64,000 nt of DNA from Clostridioides sp. (GCA_031261505.1 JAISJN010000008.1:372001-436000), one strand, 5' to 3'. Positions 1-8,964 are shown, numbered from the stretch's first letter. A program made the numbers and translations. Notes: generated by a model not told the origin, from the sequence alone.

Positions 1-644
1 TTCTCTCTACTGCTCAATTTTTTTGCAGCTTCTCTGAGTGATATCTGCTCAAGCCAGCTCGCATCGTTCTCTTTCTTGTCCTGTACCTGGTCCATCACGT
101 ATATAGCGTCTCCATTGTCCTGATACACTGGGTCAAATAATGATATAGGGTCTTGGATTGCATCAAGTGCCATTACTACCTGTTCCACCTCAAGCTCTAG
201 CTCTTTTGCTATCTCACTTACAGTTGGTTCCTTTGAATGTTCTGTTATATACTTTTCTCTGACTTGAAGTGCCTTGTACGCAGTATCTTTTATCGATCTA
301 CTCACCCTTATTGGATTATTGTCCCTTAGATATCTTCTTATTTCACCTATTATCATAGGTACTGCGTAGGTAGAGAATCTCACATTTAAACTTAAATCGA
401 AATTATCGATGGCCTTTATAAGACCTACGCAGCCAATTTGAAATAAATCATCTATGTTCTCGCCTCTGTTGTTAAACTTTTTTGTGACGCTTAAAACCAA
501 CCTTAGATTTCCATTTAGAAATACCTGTCTTGCCTGTTCGTCTCCAGCTTTTATTTTTATAAGAAGTTCATCCATCTCTTTGCTTTTTAAAACTGGTAAC
601 TCCGATGTATTGACTCCACATATCTCAACTTTATTAATTCTCAT
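1..644 (-). CDS. sigG: RNA polymerase sporulation sigma factor SigG (3' end outside window)
   Basis: Forespore-specific sigma factor that directs late forespore transcription, including SASP genes. The frame opens with ATG at 644 and the reading frame is still open at base 1, so about 214 residues are visible. The N-terminus MRINKVEICGVNTSELPVL is characteristic of SigG; region 2 (NLRLVLSVTKKFNNRGENID, DDLFQIGCVGLIKAID) and the start of region 3 follow. A GAGAGGG ribosome site precedes the start. It follows sigE with an 87-bp gap, as in the classic spoIIGA-sigE-sigG order. Identification rests on the N-terminal motif and neighbours. Confidence 0.95.
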   Translation of the reverse strand, partial: MRINKVEICGVNTSELPVLKSKEMDELLIKIKAGDEQARQVFLNGNLRLVLSVTKKFNNRGENIDDLFQIGCVGLIKAIDNFDLSLNVRFSTYAVPMIIGEIRRYLRDNNPIRVSRSIKDTAYKALQVREKYITEHSKEPTVSEIAKELELEVEQVVMALDAIQDPISLFDPVYQDNGDAIYVMDQVQDKKENDASWLEQISLREAAKKLSSRE

Positions 645-731
645 GTCTATCAAGCCCTCTCTTAAAAGTATCCTTATAATGAAATTGTTGACAATATTTT
701 ATAAAATATACTTTCAAAAGATATTTTTTCG

Positions 732-1451
732 TTATACAAATTTTTTCATTTCTTTTTGTAGCCTACAAATTATCTTCTTTTCCAATCTAGAAATATAGGA
801 TTGAGATATTCCAAGCATTCCCGCAACTTCTTTCTGAGTCTTCTCTTTTCCCCTGTCTATCAGCCCAAACCTAAGCACCATTATTTGCCTTTCTCTGTCG
901 TTTAATTTATCAAGCGCCATGAGAAGTAAATCTCTATCTATCTCTTCTTCTATTATTTTATAGATTTCGTCGTTGTCGGTTCCAAGTACATCTGACAACA
1001 GGAGTTCGTTTCCGTCTAGATCTACATTTAGTGGTTCGTCAAACGACACCTCTGATTTTTTCTTGTTATTCTTTCTCAAAAACATCAATATCTCGTTCTC
1101 TATACATCTAGATGCGTATGTTGCTAGTTTTATATTCTTATTTAGTTTAAATGTATTGACAGCCTTTATAAGTCCTATTGTGCCTATCGATATCAAATCT
1201 TCTATATCTATACCTGTGTTTTCAAATTTTCTCGATATGTATACCACAAGTCGTAGATTCCTCTCTATCAATATCGACTTTACGCCTTCATCTGTATCCA
1301 ATTTTTTGAGCAATTCCATCTCTTCATCAGCATCCAGAGGTGGAGGTAAAATATTTGCACCACCCATGTAGTAAACAGCACTGGGCTTTAATATTTTCAG
1401 TTTTAAACCTATATCCAATAGAAACATTTTGATTTTTCGCAGTAATCCCAA
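732..1451 (-). CDS. sigE: RNA polymerase sporulation sigma factor SigE
   Basis: Mother-cell early sigma factor of 239 residues, made as an inactive pro-protein with a hydrophobic N-terminal pro-sequence that SpoIIGA removes. Residues 1-28 look like that pro-region (basic then hydrophobic, ending before [14 protein letters not shown]). Core-binding region 2 is at about 63-100 ([37 protein letters not shown]) and a region 4 helix-turn-helix at about 205-235 ([20 protein letters not shown]). It lies 17 bp after spoIIGA, consistent with co-transcription. Confidence 0.96.
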   Translation of the reverse strand: MGLLRKIKMFLLDIGLKLKILKPSAVYYMGGANILPPPLDADEEMELLKKLDTDEGVKSILIERNLRLVVYISRKFENTGIDIEDLISIGTIGLIKAVNTFKLNKNIKLATYASRCIENEILMFLRKNNKKKSEVSFDEPLNVDLDGNELLLSDVLGTDNDEIYKIIEEEIDRDLLLMALDKLNDRERQIMVLRFGLIDRGKEKTQKEVAGMLGISQSYISRLEKKIICRLQKEMKKFV

Positions 1452-1468
1452 CCCTTATCCCTCCTAAA

Positions 1469-2311
1469 TTACGTAATCTGTAACAGACTCGGATTTATTA
1501 TAGCCCCGTAGTCCGGATCGTCTATATCCGCAAATCCAATAACTATGTTATCGATTTTCTGATTATCAACTTCTAGATAATCTATTTTTAAACCAAATAC
1601 TATTTTAGCCTCGCTGCTTCCAGCGTGTTTATATGGAATCAGTCTTATTTTCCTGGATAGGTCCGTATCCAACTCCATAAGAATTTCTTGAGCTCTAACC
1701 ATGTCCAAATTCTCTCTAGATAAATCTACCAACTCATCTGGAAGTATTCCTTTTATAACCTTGAAATCGACCATCACCACATCGCTCTTGCTTATTGGAT
1801 CCTTTAACATATTTCCACTGTCGACAAGTGCTTTTAAATCAAATACATTTCCAAGTAACTTTATCTTTATATCTTTTTTAAGGCTCTCGATGTATTTTAT
1901 CATCTTGACATCTCTGTAGATGTACTTGAGCAACTTACAGCTGAGGTATGCACAAATTATCAAAAACGATATTTTAAAATGACTTATACCTGTAAAGTAA
2001 ATAGCAAAATAAGCTGTCCCGCATATGAATACATTTACAAGAAAAAATATCACCGAGTTACTCAAAAAATCTCTTCGGCTCCGGTTCTCAAAAGATACAT
2101 ATGTTATAAATACCATAGATAATATCTTAAGAGGAAGCGTGAACAAAATTTGAAATCCTTGAAACAAGTACGCTGTTGAGTACAACGTTCCGAGGATCGC
2201 TCCAGATATCTTCCGCCCCAGTGGATTGTACTTTTTTGCAAGAGCGGACGTGCAGCTTATAATAAGGTAATTTATTATAAGGTTTTCTAGAACATAATAT
2301 TCAAAATACAT
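1469..2311 (-). CDS. spoIIGA: Sigma-E processing peptidase SpoIIGA
   Basis: Membrane-embedded aspartic protease that activates pro-SigE at the polar septum after a forespore signal. The 280-residue protein has about five hydrophobic segments in residues 1-130 and a cytosolic protease half with the active-site motif LVDSGN (Asp164). Length matches the family. It is the first gene of the spoIIGA-sigE unit, and a promoter with an unusual 22-bp spacer lies just upstream (separate entry). A GGGGGG-rich ribosome site precedes the ATG. Confidence 0.95.
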   Translation of the reverse strand: MYFEYYVLENLIINYLIISCTSALAKKYNPLGRKISGAILGTLYSTAYLFQGFQILFTLPLKILSMVFITYVSFENRSRRDFLSNSVIFFLVNVFICGTAYFAIYFTGISHFKISFLIICAYLSCKLLKYIYRDVKMIKYIESLKKDIKIKLLGNVFDLKALVDSGNMLKDPISKSDVVMVDFKVIKGILPDELVDLSRENLDMVRAQEILMELDTDLSRKIRLIPYKHAGSSEAKIVFGLKIDYLEVDNQKIDNIVIGFADIDDPDYGAIINPSLLQIT

Positions 2312-2337
2312 TATCGTCCCCCCAACTTCATATATTC

Positions 2338-2385
2338 ATTATATTCCTGTAATATTATAATTTTATGTCATTTTTAAGAGTCGAA
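2338..2385 (-). promoter_or_regulatory. spoIIG-type promoter: 22-bp spacer plus 0A-box-like site
   Basis: On the minus strand ATGACA (2371-2366) and TATAAT (2343-2338) are separated by exactly 22 bp. AGTCGAA, one base from the Spo0A box TGTCGAA, reads on the plus strand at 2379-2385, upstream of the -35. The -35 itself contains TGTCATT, a poorer 0A match, on the plus strand. In Bacillus subtilis the spoIIG promoter is a sigma-A promoter with a 22-bp spacer that needs Spo0A bound at this position. Sequence seen directly; Spo0A control is inference. Confidence 0.7.
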
Positions 2386-2453
2386 TCCAAAACATTTTCT
2401 CTGTTAATCAGCCTAAATCGCCCAGCAATACATCGCAAGACGGTTTTTAGGAT

Positions 2454-2517
2454 AAAAAAAGACATAAACCGCATGAAAATCCGAGTGATTAAATAGGATT
2501 TTTATACGATTTATGTC
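2454..2517 (-). terminator. Rho-independent terminator of the response-regulator gene
   Basis: A 22-bp stem pairs 2461-2482 with 2496-2517 across a 13-nt loop, with two G-U pairs and one mismatch when read on the minus strand. It is followed by seven T residues. It closes the response-regulator gene and separates it from the spoIIG promoter. Confidence 0.85.
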
Positions 2518-2556
2518 TTATATATTATGTAATTCTAATATGTATTTTCCATAAGA

Positions 2557-3159
2557 CTATTCATCTTTTGATTGCTTCGCCATATGTATACTGTATTCAT
2601 TCAAAATTTCTCCAATAAGAGATACATTTTTCTTTATAGTTATCTCTCTGTCGTTTGTGTATATTCTTATCCTTGTTGTATCGATTTTATCAATACATAA
2701 AATCGAATTGATCTTAATTACGTATAAATTTTTATTTTCATCTTCAATCAATACCTTGTGGTTCTTCCTGCATTTTTCTATTTTTTCTGCACATCGGTAC
2801 ATCGTGTGCCTTAATTCGTCCATGCTTACCGGAAGAAACAAGTAGTCAAATGCTCCAACTTCGTAGCCCTCCTGTACCCTATCTTGTAAAAACGCAACAA
2901 ATACAATCTCGCAATCTTGATTTACCTCTCTTATCTTTTTAGCAATTTCTAATCCATCCTCATTGTATAATTCCATATCCAGTATATAAATATCTGTATC
3001 ATCGCTGTAGTTATTGATTAAATTTTCCCCAGTACTGTATACATTGACTTCGGGATTGTACTTCGAGTTAGTGAAAACATCATCTATGCTTTTTCTCAAG
3101 ATGTTTTGTTGCTCTAAGTCGTATTCGCAAATGGCAATATTAATACTTATTGTAATCAT
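2557..3159 (-). CDS. Orphan response regulator with a shortened LytTR-like DNA-binding domain
   Basis: A 200-residue protein with a receiver domain (about 5-125; phospho-acceptor Asp61 in IYILDMELYNEDG) and a C-terminal segment resembling the first half of a LytTR domain (from about 134: KVLIEDENKNLYVIKINSIL). LytTR domains are usually near 95 residues; only about 65 remain here, and the second half that normally carries the H-x-S and V-N residues is not apparent. No histidine kinase lies nearby. It sits between ftsZ and spoIIGA, where Bacillus has an unrelated protease gene, bpr. AGGGG abuts the ATG, so the start is slightly uncertain. Confidence 0.75.
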   Translation of the reverse strand: MITISINIAICEYDLEQQNILRKSIDDVFTNSKYNPEVNVYSTGENLINNYSDDTDIYILDMELYNEDGLEIAKKIREVNQDCEIVFVAFLQDRVQEGYEVGAFDYLFLPVSMDELRHTMYRCAEKIEKCRKNHKVLIEDENKNLYVIKINSILCIDKIDTTRIRIYTNDREITIKKNVSLIGEILNEYSIHMAKQSKDE

Positions 3160-3330
3160 CCCCTGTATGTTTAAATGGTGATTGCGTTGTTGTGATATAT
3201 CTTAAGATATAATCGAAAAAAGCGAATAACTATTACCGTTATCCGCATGCGTATTCAATAATGATTCAACGTGTACAAAGATAGCATTCTCACCACTGTA
3301 CACGCTGAAGACCAATAATTAAACTGGTCT

Positions 3331-3374
3331 AATTTAATATCCTACACTCAAACACAAGGCAGGATTGTTAAATT
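3331..3374 (-). terminator. Hairpin downstream of ftsZ, possible terminator
   Basis: Thirteen paired bases (AATTTAATATCCT with AGGATTGTTAAATT, one bulge) form a stem just after ftsZ. The T-tract is poor. Two further small inverted repeats lie beyond it (AGACCA...TGGTCT near 3312-3333 and GTGTAC...GTACAC near 3270-3309). This looks like a leaky 3' end; direct evidence is limited to the inverted repeats. Confidence 0.45.
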
Positions 3375-3393
3375 ATCTATCATTGAATTACTA

Positions 3394-4542
3394 CTATCTT
3401 CTCTTTCTTCTCAAGAAAGTCGGTATATCTCCAAAATCATCCTCGTCCTGAGGAAGGTGTTTTTCATGCTCAACTTTTTCGGTTCTTTCAACTGGCTCCT
3501 CATCTATATCTATGATAGGTTTGCGAGAGTCGATATGTCCAAGATTGTTCTTAGCCGTTTTTGGCCTTACATCTTCCTCTTGATCCATTAACCCATCAAA
3601 ACCAGTCGCTATTACTGTTATCATTATTTCTTCACCTAGATCTTCTTTAATCGATGCACCGAAGATAACATTGGCTTCTGGATCGCATGATTCCATTACG
3701 AGAGTAGATGCCTCGTTGACTTCAAACAGCCCAAGGTTAGGTCCACCAGTTACATTTAACAGAACTCCCTTAGCACCTTTTATAGATGTTTCTAGAAGTG
3801 GTGATTGTATTGCCTGTCTAGCTGCATCAACAGCCCTTGTTTCCCCACTAGCACTTCCTATACCCATGTGTGCAAGTCCCTTGTCTTTCATTATTGTAGT
3901 GACATCGGCGAAGTCCAAGTTTATAAGACCTTCTACGGCAATCAAGTCTGATATCGACTGAATACCTTGTTTTAAAACATCGTCAGCTATAGAGAAGGCA
4001 TCCAACATAGATGTATTCTTTTGAACTATTTGCAAGAGTCTATCATTTGGGATTGTAATGAGTGTATCTACCTTAGCCTTGAGAGCTTCTATCCCGCCCT
4101 CTGCATTTTTCATCCTTATCTTTCCTTCAAATGCAAACGGTTTTGTGACAACCCCTACAGTTAATATCCCCAAATCTTTGGCTAATTCCGCTACTACTGG
4201 AGCTGCTCCAGTACCAGTTCCTCCACCCATTCCTGCCGTTACAAAGACCATATCCGCCCCTTGAAGCAGTTTAACTATCTCATCTTTACTCTCTTCCGCT
4301 GCTCTCTTCCCAACTTCTGGGTTCGCTCCAGCTCCGAGTCCTCTTGTCAATTTTTCACCTATTTGTACTTTATATTCAGCTTTAGAAGTGAATAAAGCCT
4401 GTTTATCTGTATTGACAGCTATAAATTCAACGCCTTGTAGACCTGCGTCCACCATTCTATTTACAGCATTATTACCGCCACCGCCTACACCTATTACCTT
4501 GATTTGTGCACTTTCATTCATTACTACATCAATGTCTAGCAT
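3394..4542 (-). CDS. ftsZ: Cell division GTPase FtsZ
   Basis: Tubulin-like GTPase that polymerises into the cytokinetic Z ring. The 382-residue protein has the tubulin signature GMGGGTGTG at residues 104-112, the T7-loop region NLDFADV near 208, and the conserved C-terminal peptide [11 protein letters not shown] that binds partner proteins such as SepF or FtsA. AAGGGGG lies 7 bp before the ATG. No ftsA gene precedes it, unlike Bacillus, so the membrane tether must come from elsewhere (SepF is a usual alternative; inference). Confidence 0.98.
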   Translation of the reverse strand: MLDIDVVMNESAQIKVIGVGGGGNNAVNRMVDAGLQGVEFIAVNTDKQALFTSKAEYKVQIGEKLTRGLGAGANPEVGKRAAEESKDEIVKLLQGADMVFVTAGMGGGTGTGAAPVVAELAKDLGILTVGVVTKPFAFEGKIRMKNAEGGIEALKAKVDTLITIPNDRLLQIVQKNTSMLDAFSIADDVLKQGIQSISDLIAVEGLINLDFADVTTIMKDKGLAHMGIGSASGETRAVDAARQAIQSPLLETSIKGAKGVLLNVTGGPNLGLFEVNEASTLVMESCDPEANVIFGASIKEDLGEEIMITVIATGFDGLMDQEEDVRPKTAKNNLGHIDSRKPIIDIDEEPVERTEKVEHEKHLPQDEDDFGDIPTFLRRKRR

Positions 4543-4587
4543 TTACAAACCCCCTTATTTCATGATCAAAATAATCCTATGTAATCA

Positions 4588-4593
4588 ATTATA
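4588..4593 (-). promoter_or_regulatory. Candidate ftsZ -10 element
   Basis: A perfect TATAAT lies on the minus strand about 45 bp before the ftsZ start. The matching -35 (TACAAA, 17 bp upstream) is weak, but an AT-rich stretch lies between. A promoter here fits the 174-bp gap between sbp and ftsZ and the hairpin at 4679-4712. Confidence 0.5.
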
Positions 4594-4678
4594 CCATTTT
4601 TTTATATTTTTTGTATTCCATTATTTATGCATTCTATTTGTGTATTCAACAGATATACATATAATCCTTTATTTTTAA

Positions 4679-4712
4679 AGAAACTCTACCATTATTAAAG
4701 GTATTTCTTAAA
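4679..4712 (-). terminator. Weak hairpin after sbp
   Basis: On the minus strand AAGAAATACC pairs with GGTAGAGTTTCTT around a short loop, with a small internal mismatch, and is followed by a T/A-rich run. It lies immediately after the sbp stop and may attenuate readthrough from the upstream dcw genes into ftsZ. Confidence 0.4.
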
Positions 4713-4716
4713 TAAT

Positions 4717-5067
4717 CTATCTGTCGTTTTTCTTCGTTATAGACTCCACGACGTACCTTCTTATGTATGAGAAATTATTAAAAACCCTCATTCCGAATAC
4801 TAGTATCGCTACATTGTACAGTGGAACTCCCAACTTCTCCCCTATATAGGTCAACAGAACAGCTATAAATGTGTTTCCTAAAAATCCTGTGACAAATATC
4901 AAATTCTCAAACTTCTGTTCAAAAATCGACCTGACAGCACCGAAGATTGTATCCATTATAGCAAGAATCGCCACGGATACATATAGTGTATAGTCCGCTG
5001 GATATGTGAATGGTACAAAATATCCTACCAAAACACCTAGCACCAGACCTAACATTATCAAAATCAT
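4717..5067 (-). CDS. sbp: Small basic membrane protein Sbp (DUF1290)
   Basis: About 116 residues with four hydrophobic segments, typical of the DUF1290 family found next to ftsQ/DUF881 genes in Firmicutes; function unknown. The frame extends upstream to 5112, but ATG at 5067 is preferred because GAGGGAGA lies 6-8 bp before it and the protein then starts directly with the first membrane segment (MILIMLGLVLGVLVGYFVPF). The order ftsQ-ylxW-ylxX-sbp is the same in Bacillus. Confidence 0.88.
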   Translation of the reverse strand: MILIMLGLVLGVLVGYFVPFTYPADYTLYVSVAILAIMDTIFGAVRSIFEQKFENLIFVTGFLGNTFIAVLLTYIGEKLGVPLYNVAILVFGMRVFNNFSYIRRYVVESITKKNDR

Positions 5068-5176
5068 AACAGTCTCCCTCTTTATTCTACTTAATGTAAG
5101 AAAATTATACAATGGTTTTGTAAAAAATTCTTACATTATTTATTATTTTGTTGCATTTTATCTACTTAACTTACAC

Positions 5177-5839
5177 TTATTCAAGTTTCTTTATCTTGAT
5201 ATTTGCTTTTTTTTCCATATCTATATCTATACCATATACAGTTTTTAGGAGATAAGAATATGAGTCCGGCGAATCGACAGCTGACGACAATGCATCTACA
5301 TCGCCTAATGCCCTTATCACAAATGGTTCACCGTAAGTTGTGTCGTTTACGGTAATCGTAGATCCCGAGCACTCTATTTTGCTGTTTTCTATCACCCTTT
5401 CGCTGTTGATTGAGATAGCAGTTGCTCCAGCCTTTTTCAAATCATTTATCACCCTCAAAATATCTATATCGTGAATTAAGAGGTCGTTTGGATCCTCGTC
5501 CTTTTTTAACTCTCTTTCACTATCGCTCATGGTTACCATAACGCCTCTGCCCTCCACATCGGCCCTTCCGCTACTTGATTTTAATTTTTCAAGTTCCTTT
5601 TCCATGGCGTCTTTTATATTTTCTTCCTCTGAGGCGGTCTCGTAAATACCAAGTTCCTTTTTATAACTGTTCAGAGTCGTTTCAAGCTGCCTTATCTCGC
5701 CGTTTTTTGCGTTGATCTCATCTCTTAGACCCTCAACCTTGTCTACTGTCATAAGCTCCAGAGGATTGAACGATTTTACGAACATCGACAACATTACTCC
5801 TAGAATAAACACCCCTAATACCAAAAGTCTATTCTTCAT
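5177..5839 (-). CDS. DUF881 family protein (YlxX-like)
   Basis: Membrane-anchored protein with one N-terminal transmembrane segment (MKNRLLVLGVFILGVML), a coiled-coil-like segment (about 30-75) and a DUF881 domain containing the conserved region AISINSERV and VIRALGDVDALSSA. Function is unknown; the family is linked to the division operon by position. The open frame runs up to 5953, but that part overlaps the low-complexity tail of the preceding gene; ATG at 5839 (or 5851) gives a normal start. Overlap with the upstream gene suggests translational coupling. Confidence 0.85.
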   Translation of the reverse strand: MKNRLLVLGVFILGVMLSMFVKSFNPLELMTVDKVEGLRDEINAKNGEIRQLETTLNSYKKELGIYETASEEENIKDAMEKELEKLKSSSGRADVEGRGVMVTMSDSERELKKDEDPNDLLIHDIDILRVINDLKKAGATAISINSERVIENSKIECSGSTITVNDTTYGEPFVIRALGDVDALSSAVDSPDSYSYLLKTVYGIDIDMEKKANIKIKKLE

Positions 5840-6653
5840 CGCCTTCACCATTTCCCAGTACACGATCTTTAACACCCGAACTTGAATCTGAACTTGAGCC
5901 TGAATTTGTATTTGTGTCTGTATTTTTTCTACCTGAATCCTTTTCGCCGACATCTTTATCTACATCTTTGCCAGCTATACCAGCATCTGACCTCGATGTT
6001 CTGGATTCTATATCTACTTTTTTCTTCTTATCGACCTTCACCTTGGCGTTGTACGACTGCTCTATCTCCCATACAATTCCGTACTTTATCTTGAGAGCAG
6101 AAGACAGCGTGTCTGCATCTCCTATAGCCTTTATCACAATTGGACTGTTTATTTCGACATCGTCTACGTATAACTTGTCTCCCCTAAGGTGGATATACGT
6201 TTCGGATACAAGCCTGTGACCGTTTATGGATATTGCATTCGCCTGCGCTGAGTTCAACTTGTTTATAATAGACAAAATCATGTCGTAGTTGTACATGATG
6301 TTCTTATCATTTGGAATTTCATCATTTTTATTTGGCGTAATAGTCACTATAACACCTTGAGCACTTACGTCGCTATATCCAGCAAGCCTCTCGTATTTCT
6401 CAATTTCCTGCTCCAAAGCCTTGTCGTCGCTTTGATTTTTATATGCATCAATATTTATCTTAATTTTTTCAATTTCATCCTTTAGTTTATCTTCTTTTGT
6501 GTTCAACTCAGCTAGTTCATTCATGAGTTGTCCACCAACTTTTTTTGAGTTTCCCTGATTTTCCAGACTTATGCTCTTAAGTTGAATACTTGCCAGAAGT
6601 CCTAGTGAAATACAGGCTATTACTATATATTTGTTCGCGAATTTTCTCTTCAA
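5829..6653 (-). CDS. DUF881 family protein (YlxW-like) with Ser/Thr-rich tail
   Basis: Paralogue of the following DUF881 gene: N-terminal membrane segment (IVIACISLGLLASIQL), coiled coil (about 45-85) and a DUF881 domain (AISINGHRL; VIKAIGDADTLSSALK). Residues from about 215 onward are an unusual hydrophilic tail rich in Lys, Asp, Ser, Thr and Gly (NTDTNTNSGSSSDSSSG). The start codon is TTG at 6653. Function unknown; position and pairing match ylxW/ylxX of Bacillus. Confidence 0.85.
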   Translation of the reverse strand: MKRKFANKYIVIACISLGLLASIQLKSISLENQGNSKKVGGQLMNELAELNTKEDKLKDEIEKIKINIDAYKNQSDDKALEQEIEKYERLAGYSDVSAQGVIVTITPNKNDEIPNDKNIMYNYDMILSIINKLNSAQANAISINGHRLVSETYIHLRGDKLYVDDVEINSPIVIKAIGDADTLSSALKIKYGIVWEIEQSYNAKVKVDKKKKVDIESRTSRSDAGIAGKDVDKDVGEKDSGRKNTDTNTNSGSSSDSSSGVKDRVLGNGEGDEE

Positions 6654-6670
6654 TCAATACCACGTCCTAC

Positions 6671-7438
6671 CTACTCAGGGCTGTAAACCGCATACCTACT
6701 CTTAGTCAAATCTACAGTGCCATCCCTCATTTTCTTGTTGTTCAGGTCGACCATCACCTTGCTTACCCTATGTATATTATAATCGAAATTATCATCGTTC
6801 GGTAGTGTGATTTTTAAATTTTTACTTGTAATGATTTTTATCTCCTCATTATTCTTCATTTCTACGCGCCTTGTATCGTGGTATAGACCGTACTTTTCTA
6901 TACTTGACATAATTTTGAAGTATTTATCCCTTGCCTCTTCATCTTTGAATTCTACCTTGTTGTATCCTAGTATCTGATAGTCGATATCTACTATTTTATC
7001 CGTCAAACTCTCGTTTGTTCCCTTGAGTTTTTCAAGTAGATTGCCTTCCTTGTCTATATAACAGTAGTCATCACCGTTTTTTAGGGCTACGTACACCTGT
7101 CTTTCGAGGATTGAAATATTTAAAGTACTCGGAAGTTTCCTTTTGACTTCCACGCTTTCAATATAGTTGTTTTTTTTCAATCGATCTTCTATTGTCCTCT
7201 TGTTGTAGGTAAATATATTTTTATGCTTGTCCTGTATCGAGTTTAGTACGATGTACGTATTTACTTTTTTATTTCCTGTCACATTTATATCTTTTACATC
7301 GAAAATATCGCTCACCAAGACTCCGCATACTGCGAATACTATTAAAAACGTGAGCGACAATGCGACTGTCAATCTCGTCGGGTTTATTTTTTTTCTTATT
7401 TTTTTCTTTGTTTTATTTATGCTCATCTTTTTTCTCAT
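6671..7438 (-). CDS. ftsQ: Cell division protein FtsQ/DivIB
   Basis: Bitopic divisome protein that acts with FtsL and DivIC to control septal wall synthesis. The 255-residue protein has a basic cytosolic tail, one transmembrane segment (about 22-45, LTVALSLTFLIVFAVCGVLV) and a POTRA domain starting FDVKDINVTGNKKVN. Two ATGs (7438 and 7426) follow AGGGAGG; the second has the more usual spacing. It is followed directly by the DUF881 pair. Confidence 0.9.
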   Translation of the reverse strand: MRKKMSINKTKKKIRKKINPTRLTVALSLTFLIVFAVCGVLVSDIFDVKDINVTGNKKVNTYIVLNSIQDKHKNIFTYNKRTIEDRLKKNNYIESVEVKRKLPSTLNISILERQVYVALKNGDDYCYIDKEGNLLEKLKGTNESLTDKIVDIDYQILGYNKVEFKDEEARDKYFKIMSSIEKYGLYHDTRRVEMKNNEEIKIITSKNLKITLPNDDNFDYNIHRVSKVMVDLNNKKMRDGTVDLTKSRYAVYSPE

Positions 7439-7539
7439 CCTCCCTTGCTAAAACTGCTCAAGTATTAAATACAACTTTGATCAATACATATCCTACTCGA
7501 AATTTCATTTACTTTAAGCGATTTCCAAGGTGTTTTTGC

Positions 7540-7614
7540 AAAAAAAAATAAAACTCCCCTATAGTCTACAAACAATTTACGGTTCTAAACCTTTTTTGTA
7601 TGAATCTATAAGGG
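7540..7614 (-). terminator. Candidate terminator/attenuator between murG and ftsQ
   Basis: On the minus strand CCCTTATAG pairs with CTATAGGGG (nine pairs, one G-U) across a long loop of about 40 nt and is followed by GAGTTTTA and nine T residues. The 248-bp gap is the largest in this part of the dcw cluster, so partial uncoupling of ftsQ from murG is plausible. The long loop lowers confidence. Confidence 0.4.
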
Positions 7615-7698
7615 CGTTCTACTTATACATCTAAGTCTATATACGATTTTATTCTTAGTTTCTAATTGAATATATGCTTCTATTTCAATATACGTTTT

Positions 7699-8964
7699 TT
7701 ATTTATTCTTGCGTTTTTTAATTCCTATCGACATATCTTCATCTTTCTCGCTAGAGCTGCCTTCTAAGTCTGCAACTTCTTTTAGAGATTTCTCAGATAC
7801 TTTACTTTTTTTGCCCTTGCTTTGTTTGTCTTCGCTCTTAGACTTTGACTTCACCTTTACACTTGAATCGACTACCTTCATGACTTCCTTGTATATAAGA
7901 TCTATCGCCTCAGGTCTTCCAACTGCCTTGCTAGCGAGTTCCATATCTATAAGAGAATCCCTGTTCCCCAATAATTTGAACACTTCGTCGTTTAATTTCT
8001 TTGGAGTCAGCTCTCTTTCTAGTATACATACCCCTGCACCTTGCTTTTCTACGCTCTTTGCGTTGTACTCCTGATGATTTTCAGCAGTATACGCCTTTGG
8101 TATGATTATCGACGGTTTGCCAAGCGCTGTTATCTCTGCTAGAGAAATCGCACCTGCGCTTCCTATTACGAGGTCGCATGCAGCGAGTGCATTTGCCATA
8201 TCTTTTAAGTAAGGCACTACTTTTTGATACGGTTTTAATTCTATTGATCCTAGCTTCTCTACAAACTCATCGTAAAATCTCGTTCCTGTAGCGAATACAA
8301 ATGCCACGTCATCAGCTACCATGTTTTTTATAACTAATTCCATAGCTGTATTTATCTTCTTAGAGCCTCCACTACCTCCATAGCATAGGACCATCTTCTT
8401 TCCTTCGCCTATACCTAGATTTCTTCTAGCTGGAGCTTTTCTAGCGTTTAGAATCTCTTTCCTGACAGGATTTCCAGTAAAGACTAGTTTATCTCGAGAC
8501 CCTTCTGGAAACCTCTTGTGAGAGTCCTCAAAGCTTGTTAGAACCTTTGTAACTGTCTTAGACAGTATTTTATTGGTTACACCAGGGAAGGAGTTCTGTT
8601 CATGTACTATAGTAGGTATTTTTCTTATAGATGCATTGAACAGAATCGGTCCACTCACGTATCCACCAGTTCCTATTACAACGTCTGGCTTAAACTTTTT
8701 AATTATCCTCCTAGATTGCTCTAGACCCTTACATAGTTTAAATGCCCTCTTCACGTTTTCAAAATCTATTTTTCTCTTAAACCCCTGCACGCTCACTGTT
8801 TTTAGTTCAAAGCCCGCATCGGGTACTATTTTCGACTCAATTCCCTTTTGTGTTCCTACAAATAGAATCTCAGCATCTGGGTTTTCCTCTTTTATCCTGT
8901 TTGCAATAGCTATTGCTGGATAAACGTGGCCACCTGTTCCACCTCCAGATAACATTACTCTCAT
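7699..8964 (-). CDS. murG: UDP-GlcNAc:lipid I transferase MurG, with C-terminal extension
   Basis: Peripheral membrane glycosyltransferase that converts lipid I to lipid II. The donor/acceptor G loop GGTGGHVYPA is at residues 8-17, and VIGTGGYVSGP and GSAGAISLAEI are also visible. MurG proteins are usually 355-370 residues; this one has 421 because of a hydrophilic Lys/Ser/Glu-rich tail from about residue 368 (VKSKSKSEDKQSKGKKSKV). The tail is probably disordered. It follows spoVE by 17 bp. Confidence 0.96.
   Translation of the reverse strand: MRVMLSGGGTGGHVYPAIAIANRIKEENPDAEILFVGTQKGIESKIVPDAGFELKTVSVQGFKRKIDFENVKRAFKLCKGLEQSRRIIKKFKPDVVIGTGGYVSGPILFNASIRKIPTIVHEQNSFPGVTNKILSKTVTKVLTSFEDSHKRFPEGSRDKLVFTGNPVRKEILNARKAPARRNLGIGEGKKMVLCYGGSGGSKKINTAMELVIKNMVADDVAFVFATGTRFYDEFVEKLGSIELKPYQKVVPYLKDMANALAACDLVIGSAGAISLAEITALGKPSIIIPKAYTAENHQEYNAKSVEKQGAGVCILERELTPKKLNDEVFKLLGNRDSLIDMELASKAVGRPEAIDLIYKEVMKVVDSSVKVKSKSKSEDKQSKGKKSKVSEKSLKEVADLEGSSSEKDEDMSIGIKKRKNK

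Noticed and set aside
5829-5953. N-terminal Gln-rich extension of the second DUF881 protein
   Set aside because: It overlaps the end of the preceding gene and precedes the natural membrane-anchor start; no ribosome site near 5953.
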